DNA from: Clostridiaceae bacterium
GTDB taxonomy: Bacteria; Bacillota; Clostridia; Oscillospirales; Acutalibacteraceae
Direction: 5' to 3'
DNA: 55,157 nt
Assembly: GCA_016288315.1 (NCBI GenBank)
Contig: JAEEYU010000060.1
Coordinates: 1-55,157, forward strand
In this document: piece after piece, positions 41,942-53,200 of the stretch
How the letters are laid out: each line of letters opens with the position of its first letter
Position numbering within the stretch: position 1 is the first letter of the stretch
The notes under the pieces: model-generated
Told to the model about the DNA's origin: nothing
The model's input: only the letters and a program-made list of their open reading frames with translations
Database searches by the model: none
Translations under genes and position numbers: made by a program

Positions 41942-44239
41942 TTAACCGAAATCCGCAACGCCTGAGTTTGTTTTGAAATATACCTTGACCGCCGTGCCCT
42001 TGCTGACCTGCGTGCCGGCCGCAATACTCTGTGAATAAGAAACGAGCTCGTTCTTATTTGTTGAAGAGTTGTAGGAAACGGTGGCATTCAAGCCGACGCT
42101 CCTTGCAACCGCCTGCACGTCATATACTGAATAGCCGGAAAAATCGGGCACTTCGGTTGTAATCTTTTCGGCATCTGTTTCGGTGTAAAGCACCACATAG
42201 CCGTTTTTGGGGATAATTACACCGTAGGGCGGCATCTGAGAGGTGACTCTGTCGCCGTTGCCGACGGTTTCGACGGTGTAGCCGGACTCTTCCAGGTCTG
42301 CGACGGCGGACCTTAAATCCGTGCCGGCGTAATTCTGCATCGGGGTGTCGAGTTCCGCACGCTCTTCGGGAGTGTATTGGGGCTCGACGTTCATATATGT
42401 AAGGGAATTCTCAACAACCTTTGCCGCTATGGGTGTGCATATCTGACCGCCGTTTATGTAGCCGACGGGCTCGTCAACGATTATGAGAACCGCTATTTTC
42501 GGGTCGTAAGCGGGGGCGAAGCAGCCGAAGGAAGCAACATAGTGACCTTTGCCGAGACTTAGCTTTTCGGACGTGCCCGTTTTGCCCGCAAGATGGTAGC
42601 CGGCAACATAGGCGTTTTTGCCGGTGCCTTTGGTAACGACATCCTCCATCATGCTTGTAACCGTCTGAGAGGTCTCTTTTGAAATGACCTGCCTTTTTAT
42701 GACGGGCTGTTTTTCGGTGAGAACGTTGCCGTTTGAGTCAACGGTTTTTTCGACAACATAGGGAGTGAGGAGGTAGCCGCCGTTTGCTATTGCGGAAATT
42801 GCGGTGGTTATCTGTATTGCGGAGAGCTGGAAGGACTGACCGAAGGCGGAGCTTGAAAGGTCAACAATGCTCATATCATCAAGGGGATGGTATGTGCTGC
42901 CTGCAACGGGTGTTGCTTCGCCGGGCAGGTCAATGCCTGTTTTTTCGGTAAAGCCGAACGCCTCAAAATATTTGAAGAAAGTCTCCTGCCCGAGGCGCTG
43001 ACCTACGGTGATAAAGAACGGGTTGCAGGAGTTCATAAGACCTTCTCTTAACTGCTGGTAGCCGTGACCGCTGTGGTTGTGGCATTTGATTACCTGATCT
43101 GCAACGGCTATGCTGCCGTAGCAGCTGTAGCTGTAGCTTTCATCGAGCGTGCCCGATTCAAGAGCCGCCGATGTTGTGACTATTTTGAAAACGGAGCCGG
43201 GCTCGTAGGTGTCGCTTACAAGGAAGTTACGCCAGTTTTTATAATAAAAGCCCCTCTTTGCTTCGTTTTGCTCATTTTCATCCTCAAGCAGTTCGACCTC
43301 TTTTTTCTGGTCTTCGGTGAGGGCGTAGGGGTTGTTGAGATCATAGGAAGGAACGTTTGCCATACCGAGAATTGCGCCTGTGTTGACATCCATGACAATT
43401 CCGTATGCGCCTGCACCCTGCGAGCTTACATAGACCTCTTCAAGCGCTTCCTCAAGGTAGCGCTGGATTGTTGTATCTATTGTAAGCACAAGGCCTGCGC
43501 CGTTTTCGGCGGCGTAAACGGTTTCATACTCGTTGCTCATGGTTTCGCTTCTGCCGTTTTTGGCGGTAATAAGTCTGCCGGGCTTGCCCTTGAGAACATC
43601 ATCATAAAACGCCTCAATGCCGCCCTTGCCCTCTCCGTCAGAGCCGGTAAAACCGATTACACAGGAAGCAAGCGAGCCGTAGGGGTAATATCTTATGACG
43701 TCGTCGTCGATGCCGACGGCAAGGCGCAGTTTGAAGGTTTTGTCGCTTGTTGAAACAGTGTTGCCCTCGTCATCCTTTTTGACCGCCGTGTAGGTTACCT
43801 TATCGTCAAGAACAGAGACGACCGCCTCTTTCTCATCATATTCAACGCGGTTTTTGATGACTACATAGGAGGATTTGCTCTCATCTGTTTTTTCTCTGAC
43901 TGTTTCGTAATCGACATCTTCGAGAACGGATGAGAGTTTATCGGCGATAAAATCCCTGACCTTTTCGTTGTCGGGAATTGAAGATGCGTTGACATATATT
44001 TTCCATGCGGAGGCGCTCTGGGCTAAAACCGTGCCGTTTTTGTCGTATATCACTCCGCGGGTGGGCTTGAGTTCTTTGTCCTGAAGCTGGTTCTGTTCGG
44101 CTTTGTTTTTATATTCTTCGCCGTTTACGAGCATAATGCGGGCGAGGTTCACGGCAACAACGCAGAACGCCAGAACCATAGCGGCGGCGACAAGCATTAC
44201 CCTTGCGTGTAACCTTTGTGAAGTTGTTCTTTTTGCCAT
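41942..44239 (-). CDS. Class B penicillin-binding protein with PASTA domains (SpoVD/FtsI type)
   Basis: 765 residues: short cytoplasmic head, one membrane span (about 12-33), a pedestal domain, then a transpeptidase with SVFK (catalytic Ser near 350), SCN near 404 and KTGTSEK near 553. Two PASTA repeats occupy about residues 630-765 (ending VPDFSGYSVYDVQA...VKVYFKTNSG). It cross-links septal peptidoglycan with the SEDS protein at 36789. A PASTA-bearing PBP at this dcw position fits either the vegetative PBP2b type or sporulation SpoVD; sequence alone does not decide. Confidence 0.95.
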   Translation of the reverse strand: MAKRTTSQRLHARVMLVAAAMVLAFCVVAVNLARIMLVNGEEYKNKAEQNQLQDKELKPTRGVIYDKNGTVLAQSASAWKIYVNASSIPDNEKVRDFIADKLSSVLEDVDYETVREKTDESKSSYVVIKNRVEYDEKEAVVSVLDDKVTYTAVKKDDEGNTVSTSDKTFKLRLAVGIDDDVIRYYPYGSLASCVIGFTGSDGEGKGGIEAFYDDVLKGKPGRLITAKNGRSETMSNEYETVYAAENGAGLVLTIDTTIQRYLEEALEEVYVSSQGAGAYGIVMDVNTGAILGMANVPSYDLNNPYALTEDQKKEVELLEDENEQNEAKRGFYYKNWRNFLVSDTYEPGSVFKIVTTSAALESGTLDESYSYSCYGSIAVADQVIKCHNHSGHGYQQLREGLMNSCNPFFITVGQRLGQETFFKYFEAFGFTEKTGIDLPGEATPVAGSTYHPLDDMSIVDLSSSAFGQSFQLSAIQITTAISAIANGGYLLTPYVVEKTVDSNGNVLTEKQPVIKRQVISKETSQTVTSMMEDVVTKGTGKNAYVAGYHLAGKTGTSEKLSLGKGHYVASFGCFAPAYDPKIAVLIIVDEPVGYINGGQICTPIAAKVVENSLTYMNVEPQYTPEERAELDTPMQNYAGTDLRSAVADLEESGYTVETVGNGDRVTSQMPPYGVIIPKNGYVVLYTETDAEKITTEVPDFSGYSVYDVQAVARSVGLNATVSYNSSTNKNELVSYSQSIAAGTQVSKGTAVKVYFKTNSGVADFG

Positions 44240-44330
44240 AGCCTTTCACCCTTTGAGTAAAAAACAGCCGTCCGGGCCGCAAAGTAAAATTTGCCGCAGT
44301 CAGACAGCTATAATCTGTAATTCCAAGTAA

Positions 44331-44792
44331 TTATCCTTTATTGTTGAAAACGACAGCCGAGTCGGTGCTGTTGCTTTCAAAATAATGAATCTGATATTTC
44401 TCAATCTTTTTGAGGCCGAGAACATTCTCTGCGTAATCCTCAACCATATCATCTGAAATCATTGAATTTAACTGCATATTGAGACGCACGTTTTCGCTCT
44501 GGACAATGTTGAGCTCGTTTTTGAGCTTCTGCGTGTCGTGCTGTGCCAGCGAAAGCCTGACGCGCAGACCTATTATGCCGGCAAAGAGCATAAAGAGCAC
44601 AAGTGCGAATGAAATGACCTTTGCGGCGTTGACCGCCGACGCGAAGGATTCGCGTTTTAACTGCTGCTTTGATTTGGGTGCTTTGGGTCTGACGATTGAC
44701 GGTGCCGCAGGCAGCTCAACGTCACGGCGTCCGGGCAGCGGTATTGCGTTTAATAATGTGAGGTCATAAGCCGAGCTGCTGTTTGACGCCAT
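44331..44792 (-). CDS. ftsL: FtsL-like cell division protein
   Basis: 153 residues with one membrane span (about residues 54-76, AAKVISFALVLFMLFAGIIG) followed by a coiled coil (QHDTQKLKNELNIVQSENVR). That is the build of FtsL/DivIC proteins. Primary sequence is weakly conserved in this family, so the call depends on topology and on the place between rsmH and the PBP gene. The cytoplasmic head of 50 residues is longer than usual. Confidence 0.8.
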   Translation of the reverse strand: MASNSSSAYDLTLLNAIPLPGRRDVELPAAPSIVRPKAPKSKQQLKRESFASAVNAAKVISFALVLFMLFAGIIGLRVRLSLAQHDTQKLKNELNIVQSENVRLNMQLNSMISDDMVEDYAENVLGLKKIEKYQIHYFESNSTDSAVVFNNKG

Positions 44793-44811
44793 TATTTAAC
44801 ACCCCTTCTTC

Positions 44812-45732
44812 TCATAGTTTCTGCGCCGTTCTGAGTTTGGCGCTTCTTGCTCTTGGATTTTTCTCTGATTCTTCTCTTTCGGGAACAACAGGTTTAAAGA
44901 CTTTCGCCTTTGGCTTTTTACCGCACACACAAACGGGAAAGTCCTTCGGGCAGGTGCAGCCCTGCGTAAGTGAAGCGAATACCTGTTTTACTGTTTTATC
45001 TTCAAGTGAATGGAAGGTTATTATGCTTAGCCTTCCGCCTTTGTTCAGACACGAAAATGCATCTTCAACCGCCTTGCCGAGCCCGTCAAGCTCGCCGTTG
45101 ACATATATCCGCAGCGCCTGGAAGGTGCGCCTTGCGGGATGAGTCTGTCTTGACACCGCCGCGGGAATTGCCGAGCGGATGATGTCGACCAGCTGTAGAG
45201 TCGTTTCAATCGGCTGCTTTTCTCTCTCGCGGACAATTGCGTTTGCGATTGAGGATGCGAACTTTTCTTCGCCGTAGGTCTGTATGATTCTGCGAAGCTC
45301 ATTCGCGGGTAATGTATTTACGGCATCTGCCGCCGTTAAACCTTCAATGCTCATCCTCATATCGAGAGGGGCGTCCTTGTGGAAGGAGAACCCTCTGCCG
45401 GCATCGTCAAGCTGCCGGGAGCTGACACCTAAATCGGCTAAGATCCCGTCAGCTGAACAGACACCGAGTTTTGAAAGGATAGAGACAATGAAAAAGAAAT
45501 TATCGTGAACCACCGTGACTCTGCTGTCGCCGCCGAAACGGCTGTTGAGAACTTCTATTGCCTGAGGGTCGCGGTCAATGCAGATTAACCTGCCGTTTTC
45601 GTTAAGGCGGGATAAAATCTCCGCGCTGTGACCTCCCCCGCCGGCTGTGCAGTCAACATAAACTCCGTCGGGCTTTATTGCGAGCGAGTCAACCGTCTGC
45701 CTGAACAGAACGGGAATATGGTAAAACTCCAT
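44812..45732 (-). CDS. rsmH: 16S rRNA m4C1402 methyltransferase RsmH
   Basis: 306 residues. The AdoMet site is YVDCTAGGGGHSAEILSRL near residue 25. GILADLGVSSRQLDDAGRGF, RRTFQALRIYVNGEL and IITFHSLEDKTVKQ are family hallmarks. It starts 7 bp after mraZ, the conserved second gene of dcw clusters. Confidence 0.97.
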   Translation of the reverse strand: MEFYHIPVLFRQTVDSLAIKPDGVYVDCTAGGGGHSAEILSRLNENGRLICIDRDPQAIEVLNSRFGGDSRVTVVHDNFFFIVSILSKLGVCSADGILADLGVSSRQLDDAGRGFSFHKDAPLDMRMSIEGLTAADAVNTLPANELRRIIQTYGEEKFASSIANAIVREREKQPIETTLQLVDIIRSAIPAAVSRQTHPARRTFQALRIYVNGELDGLGKAVEDAFSCLNKGGRLSIITFHSLEDKTVKQVFASLTQGCTCPKDFPVCVCGKKPKAKVFKPVVPEREESEKNPRARSAKLRTAQKL

Positions 45733-45739
45733 AGGTCAA

Positions 45740-46186
45740 TTAATAATCGATTTCGGAGAAGTCGAAGTCGCCGAGGTCGTCAAGGTCTTCCATCTCGGCT
45801 TCAATCTCAGCAAACGCTTCGGGGTTCCAGAGTTCTATTCTTTTGCCTGCGCCGAAGATGCTGACGGTTTTTTCGAGATTTGCGTATTCGCAGAACTCGC
45901 TGCGGATTGTGAACCTGCCCTGTGTGTCGCTCTCGACACGGTCGGCGTTCATAAAGAGTTTGCGGGTAAGCTTTGTAAGGGTTTCGCCGGATGCCTTTTC
46001 GCTGATTTTTTCAACGAGCGCCTGCCAGCCATCAAGACTGTAGAGGTAGAGGCAGTGTATATCTTTGGTGAGGGGCTTGCAGACTACGAACTCCGAGCCC
46101 AGATTGCCGCGAAGTTTGGCGGGAACAGCAAGTCTGTTCTTCTGATCAAGGTTATTCTGAAATTTGCCCATGAAATCGATTAACAT
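45740..46186 (-). CDS. mraZ: MraZ, dcw-cluster transcriptional regulator
   Basis: 148 residues with two SpoVT/AbrB-like swapped-hairpin repeats: FQNNLDQKNRLAVPAKLR (first) and DTQGRFTIRSEFCEYANLEKT (second), each with the DxxGR-type turn (the first as DQKNR). MraZ is a ring-forming DNA-binding protein that represses its own operon. A phased repeat array just downstream of its -10 element (46232-46264) is a fitting target. The ATG at 46186 follows AGGAGG by about 11 bases. Confidence 0.96.
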   Translation of the reverse strand: MLIDFMGKFQNNLDQKNRLAVPAKLRGNLGSEFVVCKPLTKDIHCLYLYSLDGWQALVEKISEKASGETLTKLTRKLFMNADRVESDTQGRFTIRSEFCEYANLEKTVSIFGAGKRIELWNPEAFAEIEAEMEDLDDLGDFDFSEIDY

Positions 46187-46231
46187 ATTGCTATCCCCAC
46201 CTCCTTTCGGGCTCCACTCAGCGCGATTATT

Positions 46232-46264
46232 CGCCTTTTCTCACTTTTTTTCACTTATTTGCAC
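46232..46264 (-). promoter_or_regulatory. Putative MraZ operator: 10-bp-phased GTG repeats
   Basis: On the minus strand GGTGCAAATA AGTGAAAAAA is followed by AGTGAGAAAA and GGCGAATAAT: three GTG cores exactly 10 bp apart (CAC at 46242, 46252, 46262 on the plus strand) plus a fourth degenerate GCG. Known MraZ boxes are runs of short direct repeats with a 10-bp period before mraZ. Here they cover the expected transcription start. Confidence 0.75.
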
Positions 46265-46266
46265 CT

Positions 46267-46295
46267 ATTGTAATATATTATGCAGAATAATGCAA
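46267..46295 (-). promoter_or_regulatory. mraZ (dcw) promoter
   Basis: The minus strand has TTGCAT, 17-base spacer, TACAAT, immediately upstream of the phased repeats. Confidence 0.7.
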
Positions 46296-46405
46296 TACTT
46301 TTATGAAAAAATTTTTCAAAAAAATTGCGTTTTTTGAGGCATTTTTGTGGTGCAGATTCAGGCAACCACAAAATGTTGATTTTCCACCGTTTTATCAACC
46401 CCAAT

Positions 46406-46426
46406 GGTGGATAACTATGTGGATAA
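46406..46426 (-). promoter_or_regulatory. Two adjacent DnaA-box-like sites upstream of mraZ
   Basis: The minus strand reads TTATCCACA (perfect DnaA box, 46418-46426) and TTATCCACC (46406-46414, one mismatch), 3 bp apart. They lie about 110 bp upstream of the mraZ promoter. Whether DnaA binds here is unknown. Confidence 0.5.
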
Positions 46427-46440
46427 CCTAGTGTTTTTGG

Positions 46441-46475
46441 CATAAAAAAGCACCGGAACAATCCAGTGCTCTGAA
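46441..46475 (-). terminator. Second terminator downstream of gap
   Basis: On the minus strand AGCACTGGA-TTGT-TCCGGTGCT (9 bp, one G-T pair, 46446-46467) is followed by TTTTTTATGCC. It is about 280 bp beyond the proximal gap terminator. Confidence 0.75.
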
Positions 46476-46720
46476 TTTTTTATCCGATTTTTGAAAAAAG
46501 CGGGAGTTTTCCACCGAAAAAAGAGGCGGAAATTGAAATTTGCGTTTTTTGTTCCGGTCAGGGAACGGTCCAAAAAGGCAGGATGTGTTACGTGCGTGCC
46601 GCCTGCCTGAACGCAGGAGTTTTTGAAGGATATTCTGCGGTAAAAGCGGAAGACGGAATAATGACAATCTGTTATGCTGACGGACTGCTTTTAAAACGCT
46701 TTTGCGGTGCCGTTTGCAGA
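46476..46720. other. Gene-free stretch between two minus-strand terminators
   Basis: About 245 bp without a convincing gene. A 75-codon plus-strand frame from 46583 has no spaced ribosome binding site and runs into gap antisense. The stretch holds a long inverted repeat (AGGCAGG 46574-46580 with CCTGCCT around 46602-46608) and GTTCC...GGAAC. It could encode a small RNA or simply be a long trailer of gap. Confidence 0.4.
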
Positions 46721-46721
46721 C

Positions 46722-46753
46722 ATAAAAAAACAGGAGCAGCTGTTGCCGCCCCC
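46722..46753 (-). terminator. Proximal terminator of gap
   Basis: On the minus strand GGGGGCGGC-AACA-GCTGCTCCT forms a 9-bp stem with three G-T pairs and is followed by GTTTTTTT. It lies 31 bp past the gap stop. Confidence 0.75.
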
Positions 46754-46784
46754 GCTTTAAACAATTTTAAGCTGCAGATTCAGA

Positions 46785-47822
46785 TTAACCGAGCTCTGCG
46801 AAGTATTTGATTGTGCGAACCATCTGGCTGGTGTAGCTGTTTTCGTTGTCATACCACGAAACTACCTGAACCTGATAAAGGTCGTCGCCGATGGGGCTTA
46901 CCATAGTCTGTGTAGCGTCGAAGAGTGAGCCGTATCTCATACCGATAACGTCGGATGAAACTATCTGATCTTCATTGTAGCCGAAGGATTCGGAAGCGGC
47001 TGCTTTCATAGCTGCGTTGATGCCCTCTTTGGTAACATCTGCACCCTTGACAACAGCGGTAAGGATTGTTGTTGAGCCGGTGGGAACGGGAACTCTCTGA
47101 GCGGAGCCGATGAGTTTGCCGTTGAGCTCGGGGATAACAAGGCCGATTGCCTTTGCAGCGCCTGTTGAGTTGGGAACAATGTTTGCAGCGCCTGCGCGTG
47201 CTCTGCGGAGGTCGCCCTTTCTGTGGGGACCGTCGAGAATCATCTGGTCGCCTGTGTAGGCGTGGATGGTGCTCATGATACCGCTCTGGATGGGAGCGTA
47301 ATCGTTAAGAGCTTTTGCCATGGGAGCAAGGCAGTTTGTTGTGCAGGATGCAGCGGAGATGATCTGATCGTCTGCTGTAAGAGTGTCGTTGTTGACCGAG
47401 TAAACGATTGTTTTGAGGTCGTTGCCTGCGGGAGCGGAGATAACAACTTTCTTTGCGCCTGCGTTGATGTGAGCCATGCTCTTGTCTTTTGAGCAGTAGA
47501 AGCCCGTGCACTCAAGAACTACGTCAACACCGAGTTCGCCCCAGGGGAGCTCTGCAGCGTTAGCCATAGCATAGATTTTAAGAGTTTTGCCGTCAACTGT
47601 GATTGTGCCTGCTTCGTCGTCGGAGCTGATGGTGTGAAGATTTTCGCCGATTACGCCGCAGTAGCCCTTCTGCGCTGTGTCATACTTGAGAAGGTTTGCA
47701 AGCATTGAGGGTTTGGTAAGGTCGTTGATAGCGACAACATCGTAGCCCTCTGCGCCGAACATCTGACGGAATGCAAGACGGCCGATTCTGCCGAAACCAT
47801 TGATAGCAACTTTAACTGACAT
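46785..47822 (-). CDS. gap: Glyceraldehyde-3-phosphate dehydrogenase
   Basis: 345-residue glycolytic enzyme. The NAD-binding start is [16 protein letters not shown] and the active-site block is [15 protein letters not shown] with the catalytic Cys. [20 protein letters not shown] and [16 protein letters not shown] are standard. The ATG at 47822 follows GGAGG by 8 bases, so a start further upstream (adding MEVFS) is not needed. It is monocistronic; a pair of inverted arms overlaps its promoter. No cggR is adjacent. Confidence 0.97.
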   Translation of the reverse strand: MSVKVAINGFGRIGRLAFRQMFGAEGYDVVAINDLTKPSMLANLLKYDTAQKGYCGVIGENLHTISSDDEAGTITVDGKTLKIYAMANAAELPWGELGVDVVLECTGFYCSKDKSMAHINAGAKKVVISAPAGNDLKTIVYSVNNDTLTADDQIISAASCTTNCLAPMAKALNDYAPIQSGIMSTIHAYTGDQMILDGPHRKGDLRRARAGAANIVPNSTGAAKAIGLVIPELNGKLIGSAQRVPVPTGSTTILTAVVKGADVTKEGINAAMKAAASESFGYNEDQIVSSDVIGMRYGSLFDATQTMVSPIGDDLYQVQVVSWYDNENSYTSQMVRTIKYFAELG

Positions 47823-47864
47823 TGAGAATACCTCCAATAAAGTTTATTGTTTTAAACCTTTTAT

Positions 47865-47893
47865 ATTTTATACATTTTATATTATTATTGCAA
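47865..47893 (-). promoter_or_regulatory. Candidate gap promoter
   Basis: The minus strand has TTGCAA, 17-base spacer, TAAAAT. Confidence 0.55.
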
Positions 47894-47946
47894 CAGATTT
47901 TTTTGCAAAAGCCGTGTTTTTCAAAAAGTTTGTAAACCTGTTGCAA
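47888..47946. promoter_or_regulatory. Inverted arms TTGCAACAG / CTGTTGCAA upstream of gap
   Basis: Two perfect 9-bp inverted arms (47888-47896 and 47938-47946) are separated by 41 bp, and the palindrome TTTTGCAAAA (47901-47910) lies between them. The proximal arm overlaps the proposed -35 of gap. The pattern is not the CggR or Rex consensus. Confidence 0.45.
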
Positions 47947-48008
47947 AAAATGACTTTTCAGAGGTTGTTTTGGTGTAAATATGCCGAACGATTTTAACAT
48001 TTGAAAAG

Positions 48009-48491
48009 TTATTTATGATATTTTGAGCCGGCGGAAATCGAAAAAGCGCGGTAAATCTGTTCGAGGAGCATAACCCTTGCGAGCTGGTGCGGAAAGGTCA
48101 TGGGGCTCATTGAGAGGCAGAAATCCGCCCTGCCCTTGACTTCATCGGAAAGCCCGCAGGACGAGCCGATGACGAAGCAGACGCCCGATGCGCCTCCTGT
48201 TGCAAAGGAGTCGAGCTTTTCGCTGAGTGCATCGGACGAGAGCATTTTGCCCTCAATGCACATGGCGACGACCTTCTCGTTCTTTTCGATTTTTGAAATA
48301 ATCTGCCTGCCTTCTTTTTCGAGCGCTGCTTTTATCTCATTTTTTGACGGAACATCTGGCAGACGTTCCGGCGTGAGTTCGACAACGCTGATTTTGCACA
48401 GTGCGCCGAGGCGCTTTACATATTCGGCGCTCATATCGCGCAGATACTGTTCTTTGAGCTTACCGAGGCAGATAATTCTGACATTCATCAT
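48009..48491 (-). CDS. rlmH: 23S rRNA pseudouridine-1915 N3-methyltransferase RlmH
   Basis: About 160 residues of the SPOUT-fold RlmH family, which methylates pseudouridine 1915 of 23S rRNA in assembled ribosomes. Starts MNVRIICLGKLKEQYLRD; the AdoMet knot FVIGSSCGLSDEV and the C-terminal FPHQLARVMLLEQIYRAFS...YHK are typical. Two ATGs (48491, 48488) are adjacent; the longer upstream frame is not family sequence. Confidence 0.95.
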   Translation of the reverse strand: MMNVRIICLGKLKEQYLRDMSAEYVKRLGALCKISVVELTPERLPDVPSKNEIKAALEKEGRQIISKIEKNEKVVAMCIEGKMLSSDALSEKLDSFATGGASGVCFVIGSSCGLSDEVKGRADFCLSMSPMTFPHQLARVMLLEQIYRAFSISAGSKYHK

Positions 48492-48507
48492 AAGAATCAC
48501 CCTTATT

Positions 48508-48541
48508 GAAAAACGCCGATAATTCACTCATTACCGGCGTT
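48508..48541 (-). terminator. Terminator of fba
   Basis: AACGCCGGTAAT-GAGTGA-ATTATCGGCGTT on the minus strand (12 bp with one G-T pair) followed by TTTC. It lies 27 bp past the fba stop and just upstream of rlmH. It is symmetric enough to act on both strands. Confidence 0.88.
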
Positions 48542-48567
48542 TTATCTTTTTAATTATTGAGAGTCAA

Positions 48568-49515
48568 TCAATAAGCGAACTTTGCCTTGCCGTCGCAGCC
48601 GAGAACGTCTTTGATTTTGTGCTCGACCATCTCCTGGATGGCTACGCGTGCGGGAGCAAGATACTGTCTGGGGTCAAAGTGCGAGGGATTCTCTGCAAAA
48701 TAAGTTCTGACAGCGGCCGTCATTGCAAGACGGAGGTCGGAGTCGATGTTGATTTTGCAGACTGCCTTTTCTGCCGCTTTGCGAAGTTCGCTCTCGGGGA
48801 TGCCGATGGCGTCATCCATCTTGCCGCCGTGCTCGTTAATCATTTTAACGAATTCCTGCGGAACGGATGAGGAGCCGTGAAGAACTATCGGGAAACCGGG
48901 AAGGCGCTTGGAAACCTCTTCAAGGATGTCAAGGCGGAGCTTGGGATCCTGACCGGGCTTGAATTTGTAGGCGCCGTGGCTTGTGCCGATTGCGATTGCA
49001 AGCGAGTCAACGCCCGTGCGTGTGACAAAATCTTCAACCTCTTCGGGTTTTGTGTAGGATGAATCCTCAGCTGAAACGCAGACTTCATCTTCAACGCCTG
49101 CGAGAGTGCCGAGCTCGCCCTCAACAACAACGCCGTGAGCGTGAGCATACTCAACTACTTTTCTTGTGAGTTCGACATTTTCTTCATAGGGCTTGCTGGA
49201 GCCGTCAATCATAACAGAGGTAAAACCGCCGTCAATGCAGCTTTTGCAAAGTTCAAAACTGTCGCCGTGGTCAAGGTGAAGGGCGATGGGAAGACCGCTT
49301 GTTTCGATAGCGGCTTCAACGAGTTTTACAAGGTAGGTGTGGTTTGCGTAATTTCTTGCGCCCTTGGAAACCTGAAGGATAAGGGGAGCTTCAAGCTTTT
49401 CGGCCGCCTGAACGATGCCCTGGATAATCTCCATGTTGTTTACGTTGAAAGCACCTACGGCATAGCCGCCGTTGTAAGCGTTCTCAAACATTTTCTTTGT
49501 GGTTACGAGTGGCAT
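48568..49515 (-). CDS. fba: Fructose-bisphosphate aldolase, class II
   Basis: 315-residue zinc aldolase of glycolysis. Zinc and substrate residues are visible in IALHLDHGDSFE, VEGELGTLAG, IGTSHGAYKFKP and FPIVLHGSSSVP. It starts MPLVTTKKMFENAYNGGYAV, the standard N-terminus; the ATG at 49515 with AGGAGG is preferred to codons further upstream. The leader AGGAGGTAAAAATATG is the same as that of ppdK. Monocistronic, with a consensus promoter. Confidence 0.97.
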   Translation of the reverse strand: MPLVTTKKMFENAYNGGYAVGAFNVNNMEIIQGIVQAAEKLEAPLILQVSKGARNYANHTYLVKLVEAAIETSGLPIALHLDHGDSFELCKSCIDGGFTSVMIDGSSKPYEENVELTRKVVEYAHAHGVVVEGELGTLAGVEDEVCVSAEDSSYTKPEEVEDFVTRTGVDSLAIAIGTSHGAYKFKPGQDPKLRLDILEEVSKRLPGFPIVLHGSSSVPQEFVKMINEHGGKMDDAIGIPESELRKAAEKAVCKINIDSDLRLAMTAAVRTYFAENPSHFDPRQYLAPARVAIQEMVEHKIKDVLGCDGKAKFAY

Positions 49516-49548
49516 ATTTTTACCTCCTGAGTAAAATTTACAAATGGT

Positions 49549-49577
49549 ATTATACATTCATAATAGACAAATGTCAA
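49549..49577 (-). promoter_or_regulatory. Consensus promoter of fba
   Basis: The minus strand reads TTGACA, 17-base spacer, TATAAT, with perfect hexamers. Confidence 0.93.
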
Positions 49578-49595
49578 TCTGAATAATTGGTGAAA

Positions 49596-50074
49596 TTATA
49601 CAACTATCAAATCTGCAGTTTCTGCGTAGACAAAATCGATGAGAAACTGCGGGGAAAGGGCGACGGTTTCGCCCCTTGCGCCTGCGCTGACATAGATTCT
49701 GTCAAAGAGCAGTGCCGTTTCGTCAATCGCTGTAGGATACTTCTTTTTCATACCTATCGGCGAGCAGCCGCCTCTTATATAGCCGGTAGTCGGGAGAAGG
49801 TCTCTGACGTGGAGCATCTCGATTTTTTTCTCGCCGAAATGCTTTGCCGCCTTTTTCAGATCGAGCTCCTCGTGAACGGGGATGCAGCAGACCCCCACAC
49901 CGTTTTTCTCACCGCGGAAGACGAGGGTTTTGAACATCTGCTCGGGCGGAATGCCAAGCTTTGCCGCGGCTGTGTCGCCGGACAGGTCGCTTTCATCGAC
50001 ATCATATTCAAGAAGCTCGAAATCCGCCTTTGCCGCCTCAAGCAGTCTTATTACATTTGTTTTTGTTTTGCCCA

Positions 50075-50075
<1 letters not shown>
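49596..50075 (-). CDS. ybaK: YbaK-type aminoacyl-tRNA deacylase
   Basis: 159 residues of the YbaK/EbsC family, which hydrolyses Cys-tRNA(Pro) and similar mischarged tRNAs. Starts GKTKTNVIRLLEAAKADFEL; FKTLVFRGEKNG, VPVHEELDLKKAAKHFGEKK and the GYIRGGCSPIGMKKKYPT block are characteristic. Its ATG overlaps the stop of the beta-galactosidase gene (TAATG). No terminator is visible; it ends just upstream of the fba promoter. Confidence 0.94.

Positions 50076-53200
<3,125 letters not shown>

Noticed and set aside
43064..43753. 229-residue plus-strand frame in the PBP gene
   Set aside because: Antisense to the transpeptidase domain; no start signal.
46583..46810. 75-residue plus-strand frame between gap and mraZ
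   Set aside because: The AGGCAGG before its ATG has no spacing and the 3' third is antisense to the gap terminator and gap end. Not excluded, but not supported.
47823..48000. Rex or CggR operator at gap
   Set aside because: The dyad TTGCAACAG...CTGTTGCAA does not match TTGTTAAN4TTAACAA or the CGGGAC/TGTC repeats.
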